In this document: piece after piece, positions 25,891-34,397 of the stretch
Numbering within the stretch: position 1 is the stretch's first letter
How the letters are laid out: each line of letters begins with the position of its first letter
From: Aquabacterium sp.
GTDB lineage: Bacteria; Pseudomonadota; Gammaproteobacteria; Burkholderiales; Burkholderiaceae_C
DNA: 64,000 bases
Direction: 5' to 3'
Assembly: GCF_030652515.1 (NCBI RefSeq)
Contig: NZ_JAUSAR010000005.1
Coordinates: 62,001 to 126,000 of the forward strand
The notes under the pieces: model-generated
Told to the model about the DNA's origin: nothing
Database searches by the model: none
What the model saw: the letters and a program-made list of their open reading frames with translations, nothing else
Translations under genes and position numbers: made by a program

Positions 25891-26979
25891 TCAGAGGTTG
25901 GCTTCGCCCTCTTCCGGCTCCACGCCCAGCAATTCGTGCAGGTGAGACATCGAGCCCTGGTCCTTGACGACCTTGCGCAACCACTCGTGCAGGGGCATGT
26001 CGCCCCACTTCACGGCTTTCTCGGCCAGGTAGGCTACAGGGCTGTGCGGCTCGGTGCGGCGAAAGAAGGCGGCCACATCGCGCAGTTGTTGCAATGCCTG
26101 TGCGCGGCTGCGAAGCGGACCTTTGGCCGTGCCCTGCCGCGACAGGTCGTCGGCAGTGCCTCCATCGGCTTTTGACTCAGCGTCATGCGTCCCCGCGGGC
26201 TGTTCGTCTGGCGCTGCAGCCAAGGCGCCCACCTCCCGGGCCAAGCGCTCGACATCATGCACCGCGCCTGACAAGGCTTCCTTGGCCGACACGAAGGAGG
26301 GGCCCTGGTGCCCCAGCTTGGCGTCCACCACGGTTTGCCAGGCCCGCAGTTGCTGCTCGCAAGCCTGCACGGTTTGCAAGGTGGCGCGCAACTCGTCTTT
26401 GGGGGTTTCGCGCAAGGCCCGCATGAACTGTTCCAGTGTGACGCGGTCGCTAGCCTGAGCGCGGGCGTCCTGCGGCGAGCGCTCCTGCTGGGCTTGCCAT
26501 TGGTGAGCGATTGCCATGTCTTGCAGCGAATACACCGCGCCTTGTCGACCTCGGGTCAATGGCCGGGTGTTGGCCAGACTCACCAGGCGCTGCAACAGCC
26601 AGGTCATGTTTCCCACGCGCTGGTCCATGTCACCATCATCGGCCTGGGGGTGCAGGTCGTCCCAGTGGTTTTCGCACAGGGCCGTGCACAACTGCAGGCC
26701 CTGGAGCAGGCCCGCGTAGCCCTGGGTCAGGGCCAGAGCTTCGGTCAGCCATTGGGCCAGCCGCAAGTCTTTGGTCTGCTGGCTCAGCAGGTGCGTGCAT
26801 TGGCGCACCACGCCAGGCCAGTCGGCCACTTTCAGGGCCGTCACCCATTCGCCTTGGTCCAGGGTGGGGTCGTCTTCGCGCCGCATTTCGGCGATCTGGT
26901 CGAACTCGGTGGAGAAAGACAGGTCTGCGCCGCAAGGCAGACCGCCAGCGATGGGGGCCAGCAAGGCTTCGTTGTTCAT
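25891..26979 (-). CDS. tssA: Type VI secretion protein TssA (ImpA family)
   Basis: The 362-residue protein has an ImpA N-terminal domain (about 5-120: LLAPIAGGLPCGADLSFSTEFD, WLTEALALTQGYAGLLQGLQLC, NHWDDLHP), a variable charged middle, and the C-terminal TssA segment (RSRAQALQQLRDVAAFFRRTEPHSPVAYLAEKA and HEWLRKVV). TssA primes and caps sheath polymerisation. The gene converges on the tagF/OmpA end with only 24 bases between, and is read away from the tonB locus. The ATG giving MNNEALLAPI has AGGGA upstream; the longer open frame is not coding. Confidence 0.94.
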   Translation of the reverse strand: MNNEALLAPIAGGLPCGADLSFSTEFDQIAEMRREDDPTLDQGEWVTALKVADWPGVVRQCTHLLSQQTKDLRLAQWLTEALALTQGYAGLLQGLQLCTALCENHWDDLHPQADDGDMDQRVGNMTWLLQRLVSLANTRPLTRGRQGAVYSLQDMAIAHQWQAQQERSPQDARAQASDRVTLEQFMRALRETPKDELRATLQTVQACEQQLRAWQTVVDAKLGHQGPSFVSAKEALSGAVHDVERLAREVGALAAAPDEQPAGTHDAESKADGGTADDLSRQGTAKGPLRSRAQALQQLRDVAAFFRRTEPHSPVAYLAEKAVKWGDMPLHEWLRKVVKDQGSMSHLHELLGVEPEEGEANL

Positions 26980-27094
26980 GGGGTCCCTGGTGTATTCGTG
27001 CGTGTTTTTCAGCCCGTGATTTTCCCATGAAGGACGGGGTGGTTCCCCTGGAGAACGCACCCCCCGCAATGGGTGGATGTCCGACTGATTCACT

Positions 27095-27115
27095 AAATGT
27101 GAGTGATTCTCAATT
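27095..27115. promoter_or_regulatory. Fur-box-like operator upstream of tonB
   Basis: The sequence AAATGTGAGTGATTCTCAATT resembles the extended Fur consensus (AATGANAATNATTCTCATT type) with the imperfect palindrome TGAG-TGATT-CTCA at its centre. It lies 23 bases before the tonB start in the 159-base divergent region between tssA and tonB, in the only AT-rich stretch nearby. Position and target gene fit iron-repressed tonB. Binding itself is not shown. Confidence 0.65.
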
Positions 27116-27138
27116 GCAATAAATGTTAAAGTGACGGC

Positions 27139-27906
27139 ATGGTTTTCACCGAGTTTTCTTTTGCGGGCGGCGGCCACGTGCCACGTGCAGATTTGTCCCC
27201 AGGCCAGCGTTGGACGCTGACGGCGGGGGCCGTGTTGCTGCACGGCCTCGTGGCCATCGCGGTGTGGCACTCATCCACGCTGCCAGCGATCCCGCCCGAC
27301 CCTGCTCCACTCATGGTGAGCTTGATCACCGATGGCGCAGTGCAATTGGCACCCCCTGCGCCGCCCACGGTAGAGCCGCCCAAACCGGTGCCCGCGCCCA
27401 AGCCCGTGGCCAAGGCGCCTCAAAAAGCACCGCCGCCTGTGCTGGCCGCCAACCGAGCGCCCGAGCCACAAGACATGCAGGTGCCGGTGGCCGCGCCTGA
27501 GCCGCGCCCCGCGCCTGCCGTGACCACACCGACGCCGGTGCAGAACACGCCCACGGTGGCCGCGACGTCGGCCGCCAGCACGGCGCCATCCACCGAACCG
27601 GCGGTACCGCCGCCCCCCAAGACCTTGCCATCGTCTGCGGTGCGTTTCCTGATCAAGCCTCAACCGGTTTACTCGCCCGCGTCGCTGGAACTGGGCGAAT
27701 CCGGAACCGTGACCATGCTGATCCTGGTGGACGAAAACGGCCGGGCCAAAGAGGTCAAGGTGACCAAATCGTCGGGCTATCCACGGCTGGATCGCGCGGC
27801 CGTGGCTGCGGAAAACGCTGCTCGTTTTCAACCTTATCTTGAAGCGGGTGTGCCACGCAGTGTCTGGGTACCCCACAGCATTACTTTCAATCTTGAAGAG
27901 CGTTGA
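27139..27906 (+). CDS. tonB: Energy transducer TonB
   Basis: The 255-residue protein has an N-terminal anchor (LTAGAVLLHGLVAIAVW, about 31-47, with the membrane Ser/His type residues including His35-region LLHG), a Pro-rich periplasmic spacer (EPPKPVPAPKPVAKAPQKAPPPV and onward to about 170) and the C-terminal TonB domain (YSPASLELGESGTVTMLILVDENGRAKEVKVTKSSGYPRLDRAA). It carries proton-motive energy from ExbBD to outer-membrane receptors. It is the first gene of tonB-exbB-exbD, six bases before exbB, and has a Fur-like box in its promoter region. Confidence 0.95.
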   Translation: MVFTEFSFAGGGHVPRADLSPGQRWTLTAGAVLLHGLVAIAVWHSSTLPAIPPDPAPLMVSLITDGAVQLAPPAPPTVEPPKPVPAPKPVAKAPQKAPPPVLAANRAPEPQDMQVPVAAPEPRPAPAVTTPTPVQNTPTVAATSAASTAPSTEPAVPPPPKTLPSSAVRFLIKPQPVYSPASLELGESGTVTMLILVDENGRAKEVKVTKSSGYPRLDRAAVAAENAARFQPYLEAGVPRSVWVPHSITFNLEER

Positions 27907-27912
27907 CCCACC

Positions 27913-28695
27913 ATGAACGAAACCACCACCCCCGTCACCACGACCGCCATGGTTGAGGCGAGCAATCCCGTTGAAGCCATGGGCTTCGGGCACTTCATCA
28001 AGAACACCGATGTCGTCGGGCAAGGCCTGTTCGTGATCCTGGTGATCATGTCCCTGCTGTCCTGGGCCTTGATCATCACCAAGGGCGTGGGCCTGATCCT
28101 GCGTCAACGGCGCAGCAAGACCTTCCTGAACTTCTTCTGGAACGCCACCTCGCTGGAAGCGGTGCAGCACGAAATCACCACGCACGGCGTGAGCGAGCCC
28201 TTTGCCCACCTGACCTCGCACGCCATGCACGCCCAGGCTCACCACGCGCGCTATGGCGCGGCCAAGCTGGAAGAAGCCGGATCGGCCCAGGACTTCCTGA
28301 CCCGCACCATCAAGAAGGTGCTGGACGAAGAAACCATGCGCCTGGAAAGCGGCCTGGCCGTGTTGGCCACCATTGGCGCCACCGCGCCCTTCGTGGGCCT
28401 GTTCGGCACCGTCTGGGGCGTGTACCACGCGCTGCTGGCCATTGGTGCCACGGGTGCTGGCACGCTGGACAAGGTGGCTGGCCCCGTGGGCGAGGCCCTG
28501 GTCATGACGGGCGTGGGCCTGGCCGTGGCGATCCCGGCCGTGATGGGCTACAACTGGTTGACCCGCAGCAACCGAGTGTGGGGCGCCCGCCTGGACGCCT
28601 TCGCGTTCGAGTTGTTCACCTTCCTGTCGACCGGCCAGACCCTCAAGACCAATGCCAACGTGCATCCCTTGAAGACCACCAGCACAGGCAACTGA
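27913..28695 (+). CDS. exbB: TonB-system proton channel subunit ExbB (MotA/TolQ/ExbB family)
   Basis: The 260-residue inner membrane protein has TM1 at about 36-58 (LFVILVIMSLLSWALIITKGVG) and the family core near residue 150 (LAVLATIGATAPFVGLFGTVWGVYHAL). TM3 is at about 190-210 (GEALVMTGVGLAVAIPAVMGYNW). It forms the pentameric proton channel around ExbD. It sits between tonB and exbD with 6- and 10-base gaps. It is distinct from TolQ at 59.2 kb, so the genome has at least two such motors. Confidence 0.95.
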   Translation: MNETTTPVTTTAMVEASNPVEAMGFGHFIKNTDVVGQGLFVILVIMSLLSWALIITKGVGLILRQRRSKTFLNFFWNATSLEAVQHEITTHGVSEPFAHLTSHAMHAQAHHARYGAAKLEEAGSAQDFLTRTIKKVLDEETMRLESGLAVLATIGATAPFVGLFGTVWGVYHALLAIGATGAGTLDKVAGPVGEALVMTGVGLAVAIPAVMGYNWLTRSNRVWGARLDAFAFELFTFLSTGQTLKTNANVHPLKTTSTGN

Positions 28696-28705
28696 GGAGC
28701 ACACC

Positions 28706-29137
28706 ATGGCTTTCGCCAGTTTTGACAGCAAGAGCAGCGGCGCCCCGATGGCCGAGATCAACATGGTGCCGCTCATCGACGTGATGCTGGTGCTGCTGGT
28801 CATCTTCATCGTGACGGCACCCTTGCTCAGCCATTCCGTGAAGCTGGAGCTGCCCAAGGCCAGCTCGCAGGTCGTGTCGGCCAAGGCCGAGAAGATCAAC
28901 TTCTCGATCGATGCCGATGGCGTGCGTTACTGGAACGATCAGGCGCTGACCCGCGAAGAAGCCGCCGCGCGTTTCGTGGTCGAAGGCCAGAAGCCCACGC
29001 AGCCAGAGATCCACCTGCGCGCTGACCAGGCAGTGGCCTACAAGGCGGTCGCCGAGACCTTGGCCGATGCGTCCAAGGCCGGCTTGAGCAAGATCGGTTT
29101 CGTGACCGATCCGGAGCCGGATGCCACCAAGAAGTGA
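28706..29137 (+). CDS. exbD: TonB-system proton channel subunit ExbD
   Basis: The 143-residue protein has a short cytoplasmic N-terminus and one TM (MAEINMVPLIDVMLVLLVIFIVTAPLL) with the proton-carrying Asp in PLIDVML. A periplasmic ExbD/TolR domain follows (IHLRADQAVAYKAVAETLADASKAGLSKIGFVTD). It works with ExbB and TonB at 27.1-28.7 kb. A ribosome site (GAGGAG) stands before the ATG. Confidence 0.95.
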   Translation: MAFASFDSKSSGAPMAEINMVPLIDVMLVLLVIFIVTAPLLSHSVKLELPKASSQVVSAKAEKINFSIDADGVRYWNDQALTREEAAARFVVEGQKPTQPEIHLRADQAVAYKAVAETLADASKAGLSKIGFVTDPEPDATKK

Positions 29138-29161
29138 GGTGGCGGGGTAGGATCGGCGCCC

Positions 29162-30367
29162 ATGAATGCGCAGACTTCTTCCTCCATCCCGCCGCAGGCT
29201 CTGGCCGGCATCAAGGTGATCGAATTGGGCCAGCTGATTGCTGGCCCTTTTGCTGGCAAAACGCTGGCCGATTTCGGGGCCGATGTCATCAAGATCGAGC
29301 CACCGGCCAGCGAAGGCGGCTCGGGCGGTGACCCCCTGCGCCAGTGGCGCATGCTGCACCAGGGCACCAGCGTGTGGTGGCAGGTGCAAAGCCGCAACAA
29401 GCAAAGCGTGGTGCTGGACCTGCGCACCGATGAGGGCCGGGAGGCCGTGCGCCACCTCATCGACGAGGCCGATGTGGTCATCGAGAATTTCAAGCCTGGC
29501 ACCATGGAAAAGTGGGGGCTGGGTTTCGATGAACTCAGCCGCAGCAACCCCGGTTTGATCATGCTGCGCATCAGTGGTTATGGCCAGACGGGGCCCTACC
29601 GCGAACGCCCTGGTTTCGCCGTGGTGGCCGAGGCCATGGGTGGCATGCGCTACCTCAATGCCGAGCCGGGCCGAGTGCCCGTGCGTGCCGGGGTCAGCCT
29701 GGGCGACACCCTGGCCGCGCTGCATGGTGTGATTGGTGTGTTGCTGGCCTTGCAGGCTCGCCATGCCAGCGTCAGCGGTGCGGCACCCAAGGGCCGCGGC
29801 CAGGTGGTCGATGTGGCCCTGTACGAGGCCGTCTTCAATTGCATGGAAAGCCTGTTGCCAGAGTACAGCGCCTTCGGGGCGGTGCGTCAGCCTGCGGGCT
29901 CGGCCTTGCCCGGCATCGCGCCCAGCAACGCCTACCCCTGCGCCGATGGCATGGTGGTGATCGGTGGCAATGGCGACTCCATCTTCAAGCGCCTGATGAT
30001 CGCCACTGGCCGCACCGACTTGTCGGTGGATGCGGAGCTGGCCACCAACCCGGGCCGGGTCAAGCGCGTGGCCGAGATTGATGAGGCCATTGGCGCCTGG
30101 ACCGCGCAGCGCCCGGTGAGCGAGGTGGTGGACGTGCTCAACGCCGTCAGCGTGCCGGTGGGCCGCATCTATTCCGCGCGCGACATCGCGGAGGATCCGC
30201 ACTACCAGGCGCGCGAGATGATCGTGCCCGTCACCACCCACGATGGATTGACCGTGCAGGTGCCGGGCGTGATCCCCAAGCTGTCGGCCACACCGGGCCT
30301 GATCACGCGGCGCGCCCCGACCTTGGGCGAAGACACGGAGCGGGTGCTTGGCCCCCGGCGGCCGTGA
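29162..30367 (+). CDS. CaiB/BaiF family (class III) CoA-transferase
   Basis: The 401-residue protein has the class III CoA-transferase start (GIKVIELGQLIAGPFAGKTLADFGADVIKIEPP) and LRISGYGQTGPYRERPGFAVVAEAMGGM. The catalytic Asp is in VSLGDTLAALHG. The C-terminal domain contains VPVGRIYSARDIAEDPHYQAREM. These enzymes move CoA between carboxylic acids; whether this one uses formate, carnitine, succinate or another acid cannot be told from sequence. It follows exbD by 24 bases and overlaps the DUF1289 gene by four. Confidence 0.92.
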   Translation: MNAQTSSSIPPQALAGIKVIELGQLIAGPFAGKTLADFGADVIKIEPPASEGGSGGDPLRQWRMLHQGTSVWWQVQSRNKQSVVLDLRTDEGREAVRHLIDEADVVIENFKPGTMEKWGLGFDELSRSNPGLIMLRISGYGQTGPYRERPGFAVVAEAMGGMRYLNAEPGRVPVRAGVSLGDTLAALHGVIGVLLALQARHASVSGAAPKGRGQVVDVALYEAVFNCMESLLPEYSAFGAVRQPAGSALPGIAPSNAYPCADGMVVIGGNGDSIFKRLMIATGRTDLSVDAELATNPGRVKRVAEIDEAIGAWTAQRPVSEVVDVLNAVSVPVGRIYSARDIAEDPHYQAREMIVPVTTHDGLTVQVPGVIPKLSATPGLITRRAPTLGEDTERVLGPRRP

Positions 30368-30585
30368 ACCCTTTGCCCTCCGAGTCCGATCCCGCACCCA
30401 GCCCTTGCACCAAGGTGTGCCGCATGGATGGGCAGGTGTGCGCAGGCTGCGGCCGCACCCTGGATGAGATCGTCCGCTGGCGTGGCATGAGTCCGGATGA
30501 AAAGCTCGACGTGCTGGCGCGTCTGGCTGCCCAAAAGGCGGCATCATGGGCCGCATCTTCCCCATTTCCTGCTGCAGGAGTCTGA
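30364..30585 (+). CDS. DUF1289 small four-cysteine protein
   Basis: The 73-residue protein has the DUF1289 pattern SPCTKVCRMDGQVCAGCGRTLDEIVRW, with four cysteines that probably bind zinc or a metal cluster. Function unknown. It starts with GTG inside the end of the CoA-transferase gene and its TGA directly abuts the sppA ATG, so translation of the three genes is coupled. Confidence 0.85.
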   Translation: MNPLPSESDPAPSPCTKVCRMDGQVCAGCGRTLDEIVRWRGMSPDEKLDVLARLAAQKAASWAASSPFPAAGV

Positions 30586-32445
30586 ATGTCTGATCCTCAT
30601 CGCGCGTCTGCGCTGTCCTGGTTTGGCAAGCTGTGGTCCTGGCTGGATGCCGGTCGCCGCTTGGTCCTCAACCTGGTGTTCTTGCTGTTGATCGTGGTGG
30701 TCGTGGTGGCCTTGTTCAAAAGCCGGGGCCCTGTCTTGTCGGACAAGACGGCGCTGGTGCTGGATTTGCAAGGCGTCATCGTGGAGCAGCACACCGATGA
30801 TCTGCGGGCCACGGCCCTGCAGCAGGTGCGGGGCCAAGACACCCAGAAAACCCAGTTGCGTGATCTGCTGACTGTGCTGGACGAGGCCGCCAAGGATGCC
30901 AACATCTCGCACGTGGTGCTGGTGCTGGACGAGTTTCAGGGCACGGGCCTGGCCACCTTGCGTGAAGTGGCCGCGGCGCTGGACCGCTTCAAGGCCAGCG
31001 GCAAGAAGGTGATCGCCTGGGGCAGCAGCTACGACCAGCGCCAGTACTTCCTGGCCGCGCATGCCAGCGAGGTGTTTATTCACCCCATGGGCATGGTCTT
31101 TCTGGAAGGCTTCGGCCGCTACCGCAACTACTACCGCGATGCGCTGGACAAGGTTGGTGTCAGCATCAACCTGATCCGCGTGGGCACCTACAAAAGCGCC
31201 GCCGAACCCTTCATCGCCAACGCTGCGTCGCCAGCGGCCAAGGATGCCGAATCCTTCTTGTACAAGGGCTTGTGGGGCACCTACACCGAGGGCGTTGAGA
31301 AAGCCCGCAAGTTGCCAACAGGCGCGGTGATGGCCTACATCGACGGTGCGCCCGAGCAATTGGCGGCCGTCTCGGGTGATTCGGCCAAGCTGGCTTTGCA
31401 GGCCAAGCTGGTGGACGGCATCAAGACGCGCGACGAGTTGCGCGAGTTGCTGATCCAGCGCGGGGCCAAGGACGACGATCAGGCCAGGGGTTTTCGGCAG
31501 ATTGCCTTCGGCGACTACCTGGCTCGCCAGCGGCCTTCGTTCACTGGCGATGCCGTGGGTGTGATCGTGGCCGAAGGCGAGATCGTGGAGGGCGTGGCCC
31601 CGGCGGGGTTGGTGGGCGGCCGGTCCACGGCCGCGCTGATCCGCAAGGCGCGCGAGGACAGCAACATCAAGGCCCTGGTGCTGCGCGTCAACTCGCCGGG
31701 CGGCAGCGCGTCTGGCTCGGAGCTGGTTCGGCGCGAGCTGGAACTGACCCGCCAGGCGGGCAAGCCCGTGGTCGTGTCGATGGGTGATCTGGCGGCCTCG
31801 GGTGGCTATTGGATGTCCATGGCCGCTGATCAGGTGATCGCCGACGCGGCCACGATCACGGGCTCCATCGGCGTCTTCGCCTTGCTGCCCACGGCCGATC
31901 AAGCCATGGACAAACTGGGCGTGCACACGGACGGCGTGCCCACCACCTGGCTGGGCGGTGCCGGTGACCCACGTCGCCCACTGGATCCGCGCTTTGCCAG
32001 CATGGTGCAATCCAGCATCGACCACATCTACGCCGATTTCACGGCCAAGGCGGCGCAGGCCCGCAAGACCACGCCCGAGAAGATCAATGAGGTCGCGCAA
32101 GGGCGGGTGTGGACGGGCGCACAGGCCAAGGAGCGCGGGCTGGTGGACAACCTGGGCTCGTATGGCGATGCCTTGAAGGCCGCCTCGGTGCGCGCCAGGT
32201 TGTCGGAAGGGTACCGGGTGACCTACGTGGAGCGTGAGCCGGGCAAGCTGGCGGGTTTGCTGCGCGCGTTGGGCGGTGATGCCGCGCTGGCTTGGGCCCA
32301 TCAACTTGAGGCGGCTTGGATGCCGCTGGGCGCACCACCCGAGATCGCGCGTGACCTGCGCCGCGACCTGGGCCTGGTGACCGACCTGGCCAACGGCCGC
32401 CAACCCTTCAGCGTCAGCGCGCATTGCCTGTGCGAGCCGTTTTGA
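30586..32445 (+). CDS. sppA: Signal peptide peptidase SppA, 67 kDa type
   Basis: Inner-membrane serine protease that degrades leftover signal peptides. The 619-residue, two-repeat form (E. coli size) has an N-terminal TM at about 26-45 (LVLNLVFLLLIVVVVVAL). The general-base Lys is in RVGTYKSAAEPF of the N-terminal repeat and the nucleophile Ser is in MGDLAASGGYWMSMAAD of the C-terminal repeat, as in the known Ser-Lys dyad. NSPGGSASGSELVRRE and TGSIGVFALLPT are family motifs. The tail from about residue 570 on is not conserved. Confidence 0.95.
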   Translation: MSDPHRASALSWFGKLWSWLDAGRRLVLNLVFLLLIVVVVVALFKSRGPVLSDKTALVLDLQGVIVEQHTDDLRATALQQVRGQDTQKTQLRDLLTVLDEAAKDANISHVVLVLDEFQGTGLATLREVAAALDRFKASGKKVIAWGSSYDQRQYFLAAHASEVFIHPMGMVFLEGFGRYRNYYRDALDKVGVSINLIRVGTYKSAAEPFIANAASPAAKDAESFLYKGLWGTYTEGVEKARKLPTGAVMAYIDGAPEQLAAVSGDSAKLALQAKLVDGIKTRDELRELLIQRGAKDDDQARGFRQIAFGDYLARQRPSFTGDAVGVIVAEGEIVEGVAPAGLVGGRSTAALIRKAREDSNIKALVLRVNSPGGSASGSELVRRELELTRQAGKPVVVSMGDLAASGGYWMSMAADQVIADAATITGSIGVFALLPTADQAMDKLGVHTDGVPTTWLGGAGDPRRPLDPRFASMVQSSIDHIYADFTAKAAQARKTTPEKINEVAQGRVWTGAQAKERGLVDNLGSYGDALKAASVRARLSEGYRVTYVEREPGKLAGLLRALGGDAALAWAHQLEAAWMPLGAPPEIARDLRRDLGLVTDLANGRQPFSVSAHCLCEPF

Positions 32446-32459
32446 ATCCTGAGCAAGCC

Positions 32460-33128
32460 ATGAGAACACTCACCCCCCTTGAAGCCCGCGTCCTGGGCGT
32501 GCTGGTTGAAAAACACCACACCGTGCCGGACAGCTACCCCTTGTCGCTCAACGCCTTGACCCTGGGCTGCAATCAGAAAACCGCGCGCGATCCGGTCATG
32601 CAGGCCACCGAGGCCCAGGTGCTGCAGGCCATCGAAGGCCTGCGCGAACTCAGCCTGGTCAATGAGGTGAGCGGCAACCGCGTGGTTCGCTTTGAGCACA
32701 ACGCGGCGCGTGGCCTGGGCGTGCCCAGCCAGGCGGTGGCTTTACTCACCTTGCTGGCCTTGCGCGGCCCCCAAACGTCCGCCGAGTTGCGCTTGCACAC
32801 CGAGCGGCTGCACCGCTTTGCCGATGTCTCGTCGGTGGAAGGGTTCCTGGACGAGTTGGCCGAACGCGAACAGCCCATGGTCGTCAAGCTGGCGCGGGCG
32901 CCTGGCGCCCGCGAGTCGCGCTGGGCGCACCTGCTGTGTGGCGAGGTGACGATGCCGGTGGCAAGCTTGGCCACAGGGCAGGGCGAAGAGTCGGTGCTGG
33001 CCGAAGAGCTGGTGGCCTTGAAGGCCCGCCAGTCCGACATGGCTTTGGAGCTGGCCAATCTGCGCACCTTGGTGCTGCGCATGGCCGACGAGTTGGGCAT
33101 GAAGCCACAGCCAGACCCCGACGCCTGA
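32460..33128 (+). CDS. yceH: YceH/UPF0502 (DUF480) family protein
   Basis: The 222-residue protein has two winged-helix-like units, beginning TPLEARVLGVLVEKHHTVPDSYPLSLNALTLGCNQKTARDPVM, with the second at ALLTLLALRGPQTSAELRLHTERLHRFADVSSVEGFL. A C-terminal coiled segment follows (AEELVALKARQSDMALELANLRTLV). Members are conserved but without an established molecular role. The start is the ATG at MRTLTPLE, 14 bases after sppA; the frame reaches back into sppA but that part is not conserved. Confidence 0.9.
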   Translation: MRTLTPLEARVLGVLVEKHHTVPDSYPLSLNALTLGCNQKTARDPVMQATEAQVLQAIEGLRELSLVNEVSGNRVVRFEHNAARGLGVPSQAVALLTLLALRGPQTSAELRLHTERLHRFADVSSVEGFLDELAEREQPMVVKLARAPGARESRWAHLLCGEVTMPVASLATGQGEESVLAEELVALKARQSDMALELANLRTLVLRMADELGMKPQPDPDA

Positions 33129-33151
33129 GCCGCAGGCCAGTTGCTCTGGGT

Positions 33152-34384
33152 TCACCGCCAGGCTTGTGCCACCCGTTCATGGGTGGGATGGCGGTCCAGC
33201 CAGTACACCACGAACACACAACCCACGGCCGCCAGCAAGGTGCCGATGGTGAAGGTGGGGGCATAACCCAGCAGATCGCCTGCCAAGCCACCCGCGATGC
33301 CGCCCAGGCTGCTCACCAGCACCACCACGCTGGCCAGCAGAGTGTAGTCGGTGCCAGCGTGCAAAGGATCGGATGCATCCATCATCAAGGCGAACAGGGC
33401 CACCGAAGCCATGGTGCCCACCAGGCCTTCCACGATGGTGGCCGTCCACAACAACTCGACGTTACCCAGGCCGAGTGCCGCCGCGATGTACAGGCCGAAT
33501 CCGAATGTCTGGGCCAGACCACTGAACAGCAAGGCCTGGCGCCGCCCGACCCGGAAGGTCAGCCAGCCACCGATCACCGCGCCCAGCAGGCTGGTGGCCG
33601 AACCCACGGCCCCCTTCATGCCTGCGATGGTTTCCTTGCTCAGCCCCTGGTCGCTGAGGAAAGGCACGATCAGCGAGCTGACCATCTGGTCGCCAAAGCG
33701 GTAGCAAAAGATCAGCCCGGCGATGGCGGGCATGCCGGGCCTGAGCGCCCGATGGATCCAGGCAATGGCCAGCCGCCAGCCACCCGGGCGATCAGGGCGA
33801 GCTGCCTGCGGGGGAGGCTCGCGCAAGGTGAGCACGGGCACGATCGTGATGGCCAGCATGGCCGCCATGCACAGGAACATCACGCTCCAGTTGCTGCGGG
33901 CAAAGACCCACAGCAGCAAGCCGCCCCCCAGGATCATGCCCAAGCGGTAGGCGCCCACCTGGATGGCATTGGCCAGGCCGCGCTCCTTGGCGTTCAACAG
34001 CCGCACCGCCAGCCCATCGGTGACCACATCCTGCGTGGCCGCGATGAGGTTGAAGGCGAACACGGCACTGAACAGCGCGATGCTGCCCAGTTGCAGGTCA
34101 AGCTGCGACAGCAGCAGGGCGGCGGCGCAGGCCGCGCCTTGCAGCCCCAGCAGCCAGCCCCGGCGGGTGCCATGGTGGTCCAGCACGGGGGCCCACATGA
34201 ACTTGAGGGCCCAGGGCAAGGCCAGAAACTGCAGGAAGCTGATCGCGGTCAGTGACCAGCCTGCTTCGCGCAGCAGCACCGGCAAGGCCAGCGTGAAGAA
34301 GCCGAAGGGCAGGCCTTGGGCGGCGTAAAGGCCGGTGAGCAAGGTGAGTTGCTGAGCTCGGGTGTTCTGAGCAAGTTGTTGCAT
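33152..34384 (-). CDS. AmpG-like MFS transporter (muropeptide permease family)
   Basis: The 410-residue protein has about 12 TMs and AmpG/PAT-family markers: GLYAAQGLPFGFFTLALPVLLREAG at the start, FLALPWALKFMWAPVLDHHG, AATQDVVTDGLAVRLL and RFGDQMVSSLIVPFLSDQG. AmpG imports anhydro-muropeptides for cell-wall recycling and feeds beta-lactamase induction; this is a homologue, and the substrate is inferred. The start is at MQQLAQNTRA; an upstream ATG at 34417 lies inside the XRE gene. The XRE regulator is 13 bases upstream on the same strand. Confidence 0.85.
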   Translation of the reverse strand: MQQLAQNTRAQQLTLLTGLYAAQGLPFGFFTLALPVLLREAGWSLTAISFLQFLALPWALKFMWAPVLDHHGTRRGWLLGLQGAACAAALLLSQLDLQLGSIALFSAVFAFNLIAATQDVVTDGLAVRLLNAKERGLANAIQVGAYRLGMILGGGLLLWVFARSNWSVMFLCMAAMLAITIVPVLTLREPPPQAARPDRPGGWRLAIAWIHRALRPGMPAIAGLIFCYRFGDQMVSSLIVPFLSDQGLSKETIAGMKGAVGSATSLLGAVIGGWLTFRVGRRQALLFSGLAQTFGFGLYIAAALGLGNVELLWTATIVEGLVGTMASVALFALMMDASDPLHAGTDYTLLASVVVLVSSLGGIAGGLAGDLLGYAPTFTIGTLLAAVGCVFVVYWLDRHPTHERVAQAWR

Positions 34385-34397
34385 GCCGATGCCCTGT

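Noticed and set aside
27271-32469. Three long minus-strand open frames (about 540-640 codons) opposite tonB-exbBD, the CoA-transferase and sppA
   Set aside because: The plus-strand genes have clear family motifs; the reverse frames have biased composition and no domain.
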